DNA of 64,000 bases, from NCBI GenBank assembly GCA_902781215.1, contig CACZIO010000004.1:89513-153512 (forward strand), written 5' to 3'. The notes below the pieces were generated by a model that had not been told where the DNA came from, ran no database searches, and saw nothing but the letters and a program-made list of their open reading frames with translations. This document shows, in pieces, positions 1 to 7,835 of the stretch. Position 1 is the stretch's first letter. Every line of letters starts with the position of its first letter. The stretch comes from an uncultured Lachnospiraceae bacterium (lineage in GTDB: Bacteria > Bacillota > Clostridia > Lachnospirales > Lachnospiraceae). The position numbers and the translations under genes were made by a program.

Positions 1-501
1 ATAATGGCGGATAAATGCCAGCGCAGTCTCTCCGGAAAAGCACAGTTCCCGGATATCACTCACATAATTACCCGTACAGGCATTCACAGGGTCTCCGACA
101 TAAGCACTGTCTCCATTGCTGCCGCCGGGGACGATTCCAATCAGTTCCAGCAGGCGCCGAATCCAGTCGCGAATCTTCTGCAGCAGACCTCTCCCGCGTT
201 CAAGGAGTGAGTGGTTCCCCTGGACTTCCATCCCGGCGAGCGTTTTATCCGCCTGATCATACAGGCGCACGACCTCCCGCAGCGCATTTCCAATGGCATT
301 AGATCCGGAAGCCTCTGTCTGCAGACTGTTCTGGACTCGTGACATGGCTGTCCTGATGAACTCCGTACTTCCGCTTGCCAGATCCAGGCTGTTTTTGATT
401 ATTTCAATCTCCCGGCTGATCTGCTTCAGTTCCCTGCCAATGTCATCCATATTTGATCCAACCGCATTGATTTTATCAGGTTCTATAGAAAAGCTGCTCA
501 T
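1..501 (-). CDS. Rhs-type polymorphic toxin with WXG-like N-terminus (partial, runs off window)
   Basis: The reading frame is open from an ATG at 501 to base 1, giving 167 residues of a longer protein; GGAGG lies 6 bases before the ATG. Residues 1-110 are helical and polar, like the export domain of T7SS substrates. Residues 133-167 contain GDPVNACTGNYV followed by FIRHY, the start signature of Rhs/DUF6531 toxins (GDPV-x-x-x-TG ... RxYN). In that family the N-terminus directs export, the Rhs shell encapsulates, and a variable C-terminal domain is the toxin; the toxin domain and any immunity gene lie outside the window. It is last in a run of three W-x-G proteins, which probably act as export partners. 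The family call is firm; the toxic activity cannot be known from here. Confidence 0.8.
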   Translation of the reverse strand, partial: MSSFSIEPDKINAVGSNMDDIGRELKQISREIEIIKNSLDLASGSTEFIRTAMSRVQNSLQTEASGSNAIGNALREVVRLYDQADKTLAGMEVQGNHSLLERGRGLLQKIRDWIRRLLELIGIVPGGSNGDSAYVGDPVNACTGNYVSDIRELCFSGETALAFIRHY

Positions 502-532
502 CCTGTACCTCCGTAATGACTGTTATTAGTCG

Positions 533-850
533 TCAGCCTCCGTATGTCCTCCTGTGGGCGATTTCCCATGCTCTCATCTCGGCATTGTATGTGTTGGTCG
601 CAATAGTCCGTATCGTAGAGGCAATATTCTTCAGGCTCTTTGCCGTCGCTTTCACATTCTCCTGAAGCCGCTCTGTCTTTTTTCTCATCGCAGCTTCATT
701 TTCACCTTTCCACCCTGCAGCCTCTGCAGACTTCGCCTGATTCAGCTCTGTAATCCCCACTTTTTTAATCTGCTCTGCCAGTGTATCCAACTGTTCGGCT
801 TGATGAAGCGACCTCTGGTAGTTCATTTCGATCATCCATTTCGAACTCAT
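533..850 (-). CDS. WXG100-like small helical protein
   Basis: A 105-residue, all-helical protein with a central W-K-G turn (AAGWKGENE) between two amphipathic helices, the pattern of WXG100/ESAT-6 family T7SS substrates and chaperones. The start at 850 is chosen because GAGGGAGG sits 6 bases upstream; a longer in-frame start at 871 would overlap the preceding gene. It lies 13 bases after the next W-x-G gene and just before the Rhs toxin gene, so it is probably a toxin-specific targeting partner resembling the small helical Lap proteins that accompany LXG toxins. The helical hairpin is visible; the partnership is inferred from position. Confidence 0.75.
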   Translation of the reverse strand: MSSKWMIEMNYQRSLHQAEQLDTLAEQIKKVGITELNQAKSAEAAGWKGENEAAMRKKTERLQENVKATAKSLKNIASTIRTIATNTYNAEMRAWEIAHRRTYGG

Positions 851-863
851 AACGAACCTCCCT

Positions 864-1181
864 CTATACAATCACATCAAAGGGAAGAGACGATGTACTG
901 TCCTGGGCCCCCTTTTCTCCAACATCATATATCCCCGCAATCTCTCGAAGATCCTCCGGATACTCCTTTAGTCTCTGCAGCACAGCCAGCACCAGCTTCT
1001 TATCCTTTTCACATTGCTCCATACTTTTGACAGATGCCTCGCCCTTCCAGTAGGCAGAAACACTTTTGATCTGCCTGTAAAGATCTTCGTACTGCTGGTT
1101 CAGATTTTTGATCAATCCGTCCACCGTTACCGACTTATCCCGCAGTGCCTCAGTAGAAACCTTGATCATAATATTATCCAT
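864..1181 (-). CDS. WXG100-like small helical protein
   Basis: A 105-residue helical hairpin protein with the turn YWKGEAS near residue 45, the classic W-x-G position. GGAGG lies 8 bases before the ATG. It starts with a short MDNIMIKVSTEAL segment, as many WXG100 proteins do, and ends with a flexible tail. Second of three consecutive W-x-G genes upstream of the Rhs toxin. Likely exported with, or acting as chaperone for, the toxin. The WXG family call is strong; its exact partner is unknown. Confidence 0.82.
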   Translation of the reverse strand: MDNIMIKVSTEALRDKSVTVDGLIKNLNQQYEDLYRQIKSVSAYWKGEASVKSMEQCEKDKKLVLAVLQRLKEYPEDLREIAGIYDVGEKGAQDSTSSLPFDVIV

Positions 1182-1217
1182 TTTTTGTACCTCCGGTCTG
1201 CACGCTGCCGCTTCCCC

Positions 1218-1520
1218 TTAAATACGAACCTGATTGATCGTCTCCGCGACCTGCCGCTCACAGGTCTGGAACTTCCGGTAGGCTTCCTCCATGCTCTTCT
1301 TGTATTCCTTCAGATTCTGTATGGCGAGCTTAATGTTTTCAGAGTCCGCCTGGAACTGAGTCAGGTATGTATCATGGGCACTGCCCTCCCACATGCCTGT
1401 GAGCGCCTGCACCTCTTCAAACATAGATCGGCCAGTCTCTTCCATGGAATGAATCTTCCGATCTATATCACGGATATCCTGTCGAAACCGCTCAAGTTCA
1501 TTTGCAATCACTTTTGCCAT
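1218..1520 (-). CDS. WXG100 family protein
   Basis: A 100-residue protein with the turn MWEGSAHDTY near residue 43, flanked by two amphipathic helices; this is the best match to canonical WXG100 proteins in the window, including the aromatic after the W-x-G turn. GGGAGG stands 5 bases before the ATG. It is the first gene of the toxin mini-operon (this gene, two more W-x-G genes, Rhs toxin) and is preceded by a gap with promoter-like hexamers. Expected role: T7SS substrate or co-substrate that forms a helical bundle with another small protein or with the toxin N-terminus. Confidence 0.88.
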   Translation of the reverse strand: MAKVIANELERFRQDIRDIDRKIHSMEETGRSMFEEVQALTGMWEGSAHDTYLTQFQADSENIKLAIQNLKEYKKSMEEAYRKFQTCERQVAETINQVRI

Positions 1521-1569
1521 GCCTGCCTCCCAATTACTTACCAGGATTTTTCACAAACCTTCTTATATC

Positions 1570-1630
1570 ATTATATAGTATGCTTATACTTCGTTATGTA
1601 ACAGTATAGCATTTCCTCTCTTTTTCTAAA
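1570..1630 (-). promoter_or_regulatory. Candidate promoter of the WXG/Rhs mini-operon
   Basis: On the minus strand TTTAGA (1625-1630) and TATACT (1603-1608) are separated by 16 bases, and a second TATAAT (1570-1575) lies closer to the gene. They sit 50-110 bases before the ATG at 1520, in an AT-rich gap. The -35 match is weak, so this is a candidate only. Confidence 0.35.
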
Positions 1631-1789
1631 AGAATAAGGTGGAAAAGCTCCGGAGCTCATGGATCGGTTCGTTTCTATAGTTCACTGAACTTACTTTATT
1701 CTATCACACAGGTTTTTTATCGTATTCCTTCCCCGATAAACAGCATTTCTCCTGCGACAGATTGCAAAATCAAACTTCATATCATTTAT

Positions 1790-1827
1790 TAACCAAAAAC
1801 TCCCGGCCTGATACGGACCGGAAGTTT
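1790..1827 (-). terminator. Probable intrinsic terminator after the zinc-ribbon gene
   Basis: AAACT-C-CCGG (1797-1806) pairs with CCGG-A-AGTTT (1818-1827), a 9-pair stem with one mismatch. Read on the minus strand it is followed by TTTTTGG. It lies about 210 bases downstream of the stop at 2041, which is long, so the assignment is tentative. Confidence 0.5.
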
Positions 1828-2040
1828 CCTGAACAATACTTTTCAAATAATGAGCAGAGCTTCTGTCACTGCAAAAATCCGTGCGGAAACAGTTGACTTA
1901 CTGATTTCTCCATGCGGAGAACCTGCTGTTATCTTAGGCCTTTGATAAATTGTGCCACTAAAAATGAGGCTGCCAGAGGCTACAAACTAAATCTATTATG
2001 TGATATACAAAGTAATCAACAACTCTCATTAAAAAACTCT

Positions 2041-2427
2041 TCATACACTACGGTATATGAGCGGAACAATCATCATCGCTATTGTACAGATCAGAAGATC
2101 TATCAGCGCAGCAATGCTGTATACAACCATCATCTCCGGATCCGAACTTTCCCCGTCCGCTATGTAACTTACAATATTAGCAAAGAAAAGCAGTACGAAA
2201 AGCAACAGTATTTTTACGGCCCTGTCTCTGGTCACCCCGTTTTTTACTGCAGCATTTGGGGCCTGACCGGACCGGTTCTCTCCAGGAGTCTCCCGAGTAA
2301 TTCCGTTATTGACTTCTTCATCCATTTCACCGCGCAGGGCACTTTGTGCTGCTATTTTCTGTCCGCAATTCGGGCAGAACTGTGCTTCATCGGACAGCGG
2401 CTTCCCGCAATTCATGCAATATCTCAT
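2041..2427 (-). CDS. Zinc-ribbon membrane protein
   Basis: A 128-residue protein. Residues 4-22 form a zinc ribbon, CMNCG ... CPNCG (two CxxC pairs), followed by a charged linker and two hydrophobic segments near residues 70-90 and 103-125. The layout (cytosolic zinc ribbon at the start, then membrane spans) recurs in several proteins of this locus. GGAGA lies about 10 bases before the ATG. Function unknown; the repeated occurrence beside kinases and FHA proteins suggests an assembly or sensing role in the same membrane complex. Confidence 0.75.
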   Translation of the reverse strand: MRYCMNCGKPLSDEAQFCPNCGQKIAAQSALRGEMDEEVNNGITRETPGENRSGQAPNAAVKNGVTRDRAVKILLLFVLLFFANIVSYIADGESSDPEMMVVYSIAALIDLLICTIAMMIVPLIYRSV

Positions 2428-2580
2428 ATTTTAATATCTCCAATGCATAAAACCACCTTGCCTATTATGTCAACTACCTCTTGCTGAATCTCTTTTTTTC
2501 ACCTGATCAGTAATAAGTTAGATAATACGTTGGAAGTGTTTCCATGTTATAGCAGGTAATTGTTAATATGCTATTGATCA

Positions 2581-4635
2581 TCAAAAATAAAACATCGCGA
2601 TATCTATACCGTACACCGTATTGTACGCATAAAAGATAGAGAGATAATAATCACCTATGTCAAATGACATGACGCCATTCGATTCCCTTTCCGGTCTTCC
2701 AAATGCCCGAACAACATCCTTCTTGCTGCTCCCGACATGAATCCCTCCGATTACGACCGTCTTATCTGTCGAGCCGGATTCTTCAGCATCCAGATTGGCA
2801 TAGGAAACGGCATAAGTCTTGCATTCACTGACCTTTTTATATTCATCACTGTCATGGTTTTCAATGCCGATCATCAGCTCCTTATTATCATCCCCTGTGC
2901 TGAGAAACACATAATCCATATCATTCTGATTAACGACTCTGTCCGCGTCATCTTCTTTGACCGGATAGCCGGTCTTGTCAACGACCTCCTTTAGCTTCAT
3001 CTCTCCGAACTCAATATCATGCCCTGCCAGCTCAACGGGAATCGTGTCACCACTCTTATATGTACCGGAACCTGCGTCGGAGACGGAATCATCCTCATCA
3101 CTATCCACATCCTTATTTACCAGCACTTCCCCGCCTGATCCGCCTCCTGATTCCCCGTCATCGTCATCGGTCTCATCATCTGTCATCATTTCCGTTGTAC
3201 CGGCCGCAGAATCATCAATGAATACTTCCTGCCCGTTACCTTTACCCTCGTTATTATTATCCTCGTTATCTCCTCTTGTGTCCTGCTCTGCCGCGTGTTC
3301 ATCCTGCGCAGGAGCGTCCGGAATCTCTCCTGCATCTGATACCGTATTTGCTGCAGTATTATTGATCATCACACCGGACGCCGCGACGCTATTGCCGGCT
3401 GCGGAGCCTCCTCCCCGGTTGTTTCCTCCCAGCATCAGCCAGGCAGAAACGCACATAAGAAGTCCTGCTGCCGCCACTCCGCAGGCAATCAGCCCCCGTT
3501 TTTTCAGATCATTGCCCGGTGTGCCTTTTGGAGGGATTCCAGTTGCTGACGTATTAATGCCGGTTGTGCGATTCAGGAGATTTGTTCTTCCCTGTCCGGT
3601 ACTCATACCACGACCGGTACTGGTACCGGTTCCACCGCCGGTCCGGTTTCCCGTGCTTACGGACCTGCTCAAAGACCCGCTGGCGGATGCCCCCGCCGGC
3701 GGCTGCAGGATGACCTGTTTTCTTCCCCTGTTTTCAGAAGCCGCCCACATGAGTGCCTGATAGAACTGCGCAGCTGTCTGATATCGTTTGGCGGGATTCG
3801 GATCAAGGGCGGCAGCCAGAACCTTCGCTGTAGCCTTACTGGCATAAGCCGGTGCCGGCAGACTCTCACCGGCAAGCCTGCGGTGCTGTGCCACATCCTT
3901 TTGTGTAGGTGTAAAATCAGGAGTATTTAACAGGGGTTCCCGGCCCCCGTTCAGGCACCTGTGCAGAACAAGTGCCAGGGAATAAATATCAGACCTTGCA
4001 TCTGTTCCCTGCATGGCAAATGTCTCCGGTGCCATGTAGGCAACGGAGCCCTTGAAAGACATAACCCCGCCGGTCTGCGGCATACTCCTGGAGATACCGA
4101 AATCACCCAGTTTGAAAAAGCCTCTGTCATTGATAAAAATATTCTGCGGCTTGATATCACGGTGGATGATACCCTCCCCATGCAGAATCATGAGAGCCTG
4201 TGCTATATCCGTTCCCATTTTCAGAATCAGTTCTTCCGTCAATGGATGGCTAACCATGTAGTCGGACATGGCAGTCAACAGCTCCATGCGGATCAGGATA
4301 TCCCAGCCGATCTCGCCCTCATGCTTATTGATCAGATAATCCTCATACGATACGATATTGGAATAGCCGACGAATTTCTGCATGACTCCGATTTCATTGC
4401 GGATGTCATCGACCTGCCTTGCCAGAAATTCCTCTGTTCTTTCCGACTGCACCCCTTCCGCGCGCAGCTGCATCAGGTCCGCCGGACCGGACGGGATATG
4501 AATGACCTTCAGAGCCGCTTTTTCCAGATGAACACCGTTCTGACGATGAATCTCATAGACTCTTCCGAAACTACCGGCACCAATCTCTCTGACGATTTTC
4601 CATCCCGGCCAAATTTTCAACTGGTTCCCAGCCAT
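2581..4635 (-). CDS. Transmembrane Ser/Thr protein kinase with extracellular sensor-like domain
   Basis: 684 residues. The kinase domain (about 10-290) has a glycine loop IGAGSFGRVYEI, lysine in AALKVI, catalytic HRDIKPQN near 158, DFG in LGDFGIS and an APE motif, so it should be active. A Gly/Thr-rich linker leads to one membrane span near 382-405, then an acidic linker and a C-terminal domain (about 540-684) with VGSSKKDVVRAFGRPE, which is clearly related to the C-terminus of the zinc-ribbon protein at 7836-9986. The start at 4635 is preferred: AGGAGG lies 6 bases upstream, whereas the longer form would need a TTG inside that region. Likely phosphorylates FHA partners of the locus in response to an outside signal. 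Confidence 0.88.
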   Translation of the reverse strand: MAGNQLKIWPGWKIVREIGAGSFGRVYEIHRQNGVHLEKAALKVIHIPSGPADLMQLRAEGVQSERTEEFLARQVDDIRNEIGVMQKFVGYSNIVSYEDYLINKHEGEIGWDILIRMELLTAMSDYMVSHPLTEELILKMGTDIAQALMILHGEGIIHRDIKPQNIFINDRGFFKLGDFGISRSMPQTGGVMSFKGSVAYMAPETFAMQGTDARSDIYSLALVLHRCLNGGREPLLNTPDFTPTQKDVAQHRRLAGESLPAPAYASKATAKVLAAALDPNPAKRYQTAAQFYQALMWAASENRGRKQVILQPPAGASASGSLSRSVSTGNRTGGGTGTSTGRGMSTGQGRTNLLNRTTGINTSATGIPPKGTPGNDLKKRGLIACGVAAAGLLMCVSAWLMLGGNNRGGGSAAGNSVAASGVMINNTAANTVSDAGEIPDAPAQDEHAAEQDTRGDNEDNNNEGKGNGQEVFIDDSAAGTTEMMTDDETDDDDGESGGGSGGEVLVNKDVDSDEDDSVSDAGSGTYKSGDTIPVELAGHDIEFGEMKLKEVVDKTGYPVKEDDADRVVNQNDMDYVFLSTGDDNKELMIGIENHDSDEYKKVSECKTYAVSYANLDAEESGSTDKTVVIGGIHVGSSKKDVVRAFGRPERESNGVMSFDIGDYYLSIFYAYNTVYGIDIAMFYF

Positions 4636-4682
4636 TTCCGTCCTCCTACTTGTTGACAACTAGGTCCATGCTTGTTTATCTC

Positions 4683-6923
4683 TTACAATGAAATCGGGAA
4701 TTCACCCAGAATTGCTTCAAATGTCCTTGCATTGATACTGTCCTTTTGGCTGCCCATGGCAAAAACTGCTGCATCAAAAGCGTTTTTGTACCTTCTCTCT
4801 GTAAGGACATTTCGGAAAGCAGTTGCAACTACATGCGGCGGATTGTGGAAAGCTCCACATCCGAATGCTCCCAGAATGATTACTTCCACCTGATGTTGAA
4901 TCGCTGATTCAAAGATATTCCTGATCCTTTTTTCGAAAACCGGGATAAGCGTATCATCAGAAATCAGGTATTTCCGGTCAGCAAAAAAAGGCGCAGAACT
5001 GGTGATGATATCCACTGAATACGGTTTGTCCAGGTATGTTTCCTGCTCCCGGAAGGACTTACGTCCGGCTGCGCCTGATAATCTCCTGTTTTCCCGGAGA
5101 ATAAGGACATCCGGGGAATACAGGACCTGATCTGTTCCCGAAAAACGGGGTGGCAGATGGCTGCCTGTCAGCAGGCTTCGATTGGCGGAATAGTATTTCT
5201 CAGCCTTCCGGGATGTCAGCGATTTATACAAGGTACTCATCCTGCAGAGATACTGTTCCTGCCCCTGTCCTCCCTGCAGGATCCCGCCGCCGGGAGTGAC
5301 CGGATTGGCAAAATTCAGTACCGCAGTATGAAATCCCTGCTCCGCATACTGTCTCGCAACATCCAACACAAGATGTCTGCTGATTATGACATTTCCCAGC
5401 CTTCTCTCTAAAAGGTTTCCATGAAAGCCTTCCGGATACACGGACGTATTCTGAATTGTATGATCAACTGCATTCTGTATATCTAAGTTATGATCCGCAT
5501 AATGCATCAGTTCCCGGAATGAATTGATCCTTACAGCATTCAGAAGAGAATACCTGCTTTGAGAACGCAAATAAGAGCCCAGTCGCTCCCTGTCTGCCGC
5601 ATACTGTCTGGTCACAACAAGATAGTATGCGGCCTTCTCATTAGCATTGGACAGGGCCTCTTCCAGCAACAGCGGGATACCGGCCCTGATCCCAATCTTC
5701 CAACTATCAGTAATATCTGAAGGGTGTGAATTCCCATCTGCTTTTCCCATCTCTCCAGATGCACGGATTGAGAGTCTGAGAAAGTCTCCGTCCGCTGCGA
5801 TCAATGAGAAGGAGATTTCCGATACCCGATAAACCTGATCGGGTATCAATGCACCCGCAGAAACGGTTTCATTCTTTCCCGCCCTCCGGATGACTGTGTA
5901 ATAGTATTTATCCTGTGAAAACACAGCTTTTCCGGATTTGCGTTTTCCTGTTTGCCTGCTCTGTGAACCGCCATGAATGGAATAACGTGTCAGTGCTTCC
6001 TGAAATTCTCCCGCATTTTGATACCGCCTTCCGGTTTCGGCTATACATGCCCGCTGAACCAGTAAATCCAGTTCCCTGTCGACGATAAATCCGCGATCAT
6101 TCCGAACTCCTTCAATAGACGGAATCGGTTCTCCGTGAAGCCTTCGATAGTTTGCCCGTTCTATGTCTTCTGCCGAAACAACAGGAGCTTTACCAGAAAT
6201 GAAAGGAGGTCTCCGATTATTCAGAAGCTGGTACAAAACAAGGCCTAAAGCGTAGGTGTCAACGGTGCTGTCGTAGTTCTTACATGCATAAACCTCCGGC
6301 GCCATGTATGAAATGGTCCCGATACTGGTCATTTCCGAACCTGGATGTACAGTTTCCATCTGCCTTGAGGCACCGAAATCTCCAACCTTATAATTTCCGA
6401 AGGCATCAACGAACAGATTGGCAGGCTTGATATCCCGATGAATAATTTTCTTCTTTTCGCAATATGTTAATGCAGTACATATGTCAGTCCCGATTTTTAA
6501 TATATCGGTGAGCGAAAAATAGCCTTTACGTCTGAGCAGCTTCTGAAAACTGGTCAGCAGTTCCATGCGCACATACAGGGTCTGTTCCTGAGAATCACCT
6601 TGAAAATGGAAGTCCTCAACGGCCACAATGTTCGGTGCCCCTTTTAGAGCTTCCATGATGCGGATTTCATTTAGAAGAGGTGCAGGTATTTGCCCTTTCT
6701 TTATATCCCCGCCATGATGATCCGATGAGTACAAGTCGTTCAGGATTCCGTTCATGCGAATAACTTTAAGTGCCGATTCTGCCCTGATCCCGTAGCTTTC
6801 CTTATAAATCTGGAAAACATCCCCGAATGACCCGCCGCCAAGCCATTTTACAGCGTGCCATTCCGGCCAGAAAGTTTTCAATTCTTCTTCAATGATTCTG
6901 CACTTAATATCGTTACTGCCCAT
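4683..6923 (-). CDS. Ser/Thr kinase fused to a TIGR02452/PARG-like macrodomain
   Basis: 746 residues with no membrane span. The N-terminal kinase (about 15-310) has LGGGSFGDVFQI, lysine in ALKVI, HRDIKPAN near 162 and GDFGAS, all intact. A middle region (about 350-480) is unrecognised. The C-terminal 260 residues match the microbial PARG-type macrodomain family: LNFANPVTPGGG, then QGQEQYLCRMSTLY, and IILGAFGCGAFHNPP. The PARG signature is GGG-x(6-8)-QEE; here it reads GGG-x7-QEQ, so the second, catalytic glutamate is glutamine (codon CAG near 5250). The domain may therefore bind ADP-ribose without hydrolysing it. It follows the DUF2085 gene by 7 bases and is probably translationally coupled. 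Confidence 0.87.
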   Translation of the reverse strand: MGSNDIKCRIIEEELKTFWPEWHAVKWLGGGSFGDVFQIYKESYGIRAESALKVIRMNGILNDLYSSDHHGGDIKKGQIPAPLLNEIRIMEALKGAPNIVAVEDFHFQGDSQEQTLYVRMELLTSFQKLLRRKGYFSLTDILKIGTDICTALTYCEKKKIIHRDIKPANLFVDAFGNYKVGDFGASRQMETVHPGSEMTSIGTISYMAPEVYACKNYDSTVDTYALGLVLYQLLNNRRPPFISGKAPVVSAEDIERANYRRLHGEPIPSIEGVRNDRGFIVDRELDLLVQRACIAETGRRYQNAGEFQEALTRYSIHGGSQSRQTGKRKSGKAVFSQDKYYYTVIRRAGKNETVSAGALIPDQVYRVSEISFSLIAADGDFLRLSIRASGEMGKADGNSHPSDITDSWKIGIRAGIPLLLEEALSNANEKAAYYLVVTRQYAADRERLGSYLRSQSRYSLLNAVRINSFRELMHYADHNLDIQNAVDHTIQNTSVYPEGFHGNLLERRLGNVIISRHLVLDVARQYAEQGFHTAVLNFANPVTPGGGILQGGQGQEQYLCRMSTLYKSLTSRKAEKYYSANRSLLTGSHLPPRFSGTDQVLYSPDVLILRENRRLSGAAGRKSFREQETYLDKPYSVDIITSSAPFFADRKYLISDDTLIPVFEKRIRNIFESAIQHQVEVIILGAFGCGAFHNPPHVVATAFRNVLTERRYKNAFDAAVFAMGSQKDSINARTFEAILGEFPISL

Positions 6924-6930
6924 AGCCTTA

Positions 6931-7356
6931 CTACTTTCTCAGAATTCCTTCCATCTTCCATTTCCTTCCCAGCCGGAAACCATACTTCAGAACCGCTGCA
7001 TAGGAGAGAATAAACAGAAGTGTCGCCCCATATCCAAATAAGAGGCCTGTAATAAACCGTCGGATATTTGTACTCTCATACGATGTCCGCTGCTGTAAAG
7101 CGCCGTCCAGAATCATGGGGATCAGCAGCAGAAACAGAAGCGGAACAGATGGATGCCCGATCCAAAATGTAACCGCCGCCAAAAGAAAACCTGTTCCTTC
7201 CCCGGTACATCTTGCACAGACCGGGAACTTCCTGCCTCGAAAATGGAAGGACCTGTCAGCTCTGCAGTGACAGCCAAACAGGATCGGGAGATATTTATAG
7301 GCCCACGGCAGCACTCTCTGCCTGAGGTGTGCAGGCCTCTTTTCCCCTCTTTTCAT
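6931..7356 (-). CDS. DUF2085-type membrane protein
   Basis: About 141 residues. It carries the DUF2085 pattern: FGCHCRADRSFHFRG, then PVCARCTGEGTG, with three hydrophobic segments after it. The conserved cysteines and histidine suggest a metal or redox site at the membrane face; no biochemical role is established. The start at 7356 lies 2 bases after the stop of the upstream gene (TAAAGATG), typical of coupling; an in-frame ATG at 7392 would overlap that gene by 34 bases and is the alternative. Confidence 0.7.
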   Translation of the reverse strand: MKRGEKRPAHLRQRVLPWAYKYLPILFGCHCRADRSFHFRGRKFPVCARCTGEGTGFLLAAVTFWIGHPSVPLLFLLLIPMILDGALQQRTSYESTNIRRFITGLLFGYGATLLFILSYAAVLKYGFRLGRKWKMEGILRK

Positions 7357-7358
7357 CT

Positions 7359-7715
7359 TTAGAACATCATTCCCGCTGCGATACTGCCGCATGCGGCAAG
7401 TGCATAGAACAGAACACCGATCACGACTGAGATCAGAGCTCCCATGCCGGCTGCTTTTGCCGTCCTGGGTTTGCTGTCATTCCATACCAGGAACAGGATC
7501 AGGCCTACGATTGGGAAGCAGAATCCAAGCAGGCCCCATCCAAATCCCCCATTGTCCACCGGCGCGGGGGCCCGATTCACATACGGATTATTCTGAGGAT
7601 CCCCTCCCTGCATATAAGCTGCATCCACATTTCCACTCAGCTGCGGAGCACCGCAGTTAGGGCAAAACTGAGTCCCATCAGGCAACTGACTGCCACAGTT
7701 TGAACAAAAAGCCAT
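7359..7715 (-). CDS. Zinc-ribbon protein with two membrane spans
   Basis: 118 residues. It begins MAFCSNCGSQLPDGTQFCPNCG, a two-CxxC zinc ribbon, followed by a Pro/Asn-rich linker and two hydrophobic stretches (about 58-78 and 93-117). AGGAGG is 8 bases from the ATG at 7715 and only 2 from the ATG at 7721, so 7715 is preferred. Same architecture as the zinc-ribbon proteins at 2041 and 7836. Function unknown; probably a membrane partner of the neighbouring kinases. Confidence 0.75.
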   Translation of the reverse strand: MAFCSNCGSQLPDGTQFCPNCGAPQLSGNVDAAYMQGGDPQNNPYVNRAPAPVDNGGFGWGLLGFCFPIVGLILFLVWNDSKPRTAKAAGMGALISVVIGVLFYALAACGSIAAGMMF

Positions 7716-7737
7716 GATCATTTCCTCCTTATCCTTT

Positions 7738-7785
7738 AACCTGCTTTTTTTAAACGATACCTGTCATCTTTGAGAAAAGCAGGTT
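7738..7785 (-). repeat. Perfect 11-bp inverted repeat in the leader of the zinc-ribbon gene
   Basis: AACCTGCTTTT (7738-7748) and AAAAGCAGGTT (7775-7785) are exact reverse complements with a 26-base loop. It lies just before the ribosome site of the gene starting at 7715 and after the stop of the gene at 7836. It could act as an RNA stability or attenuation element. Confidence 0.55.
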
Positions 7786-7835
7786 CTTACCTGTTCAATA
7801 TTGATCGTCTGTATATTATTCTGTACGATCCAAGC

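Larger units (their letters stand above)
1521..2040. other. Non-coding gap
   Basis: No credible gene on either strand. It holds the candidate promoter near 1570-1630, a 12-base perfect palindrome AGCTCCGGAGCT near 1645, and the terminator-like hairpin at 1797-1827. It separates the toxin mini-operon from the zinc-ribbon/kinase genes. Confidence 0.6.
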
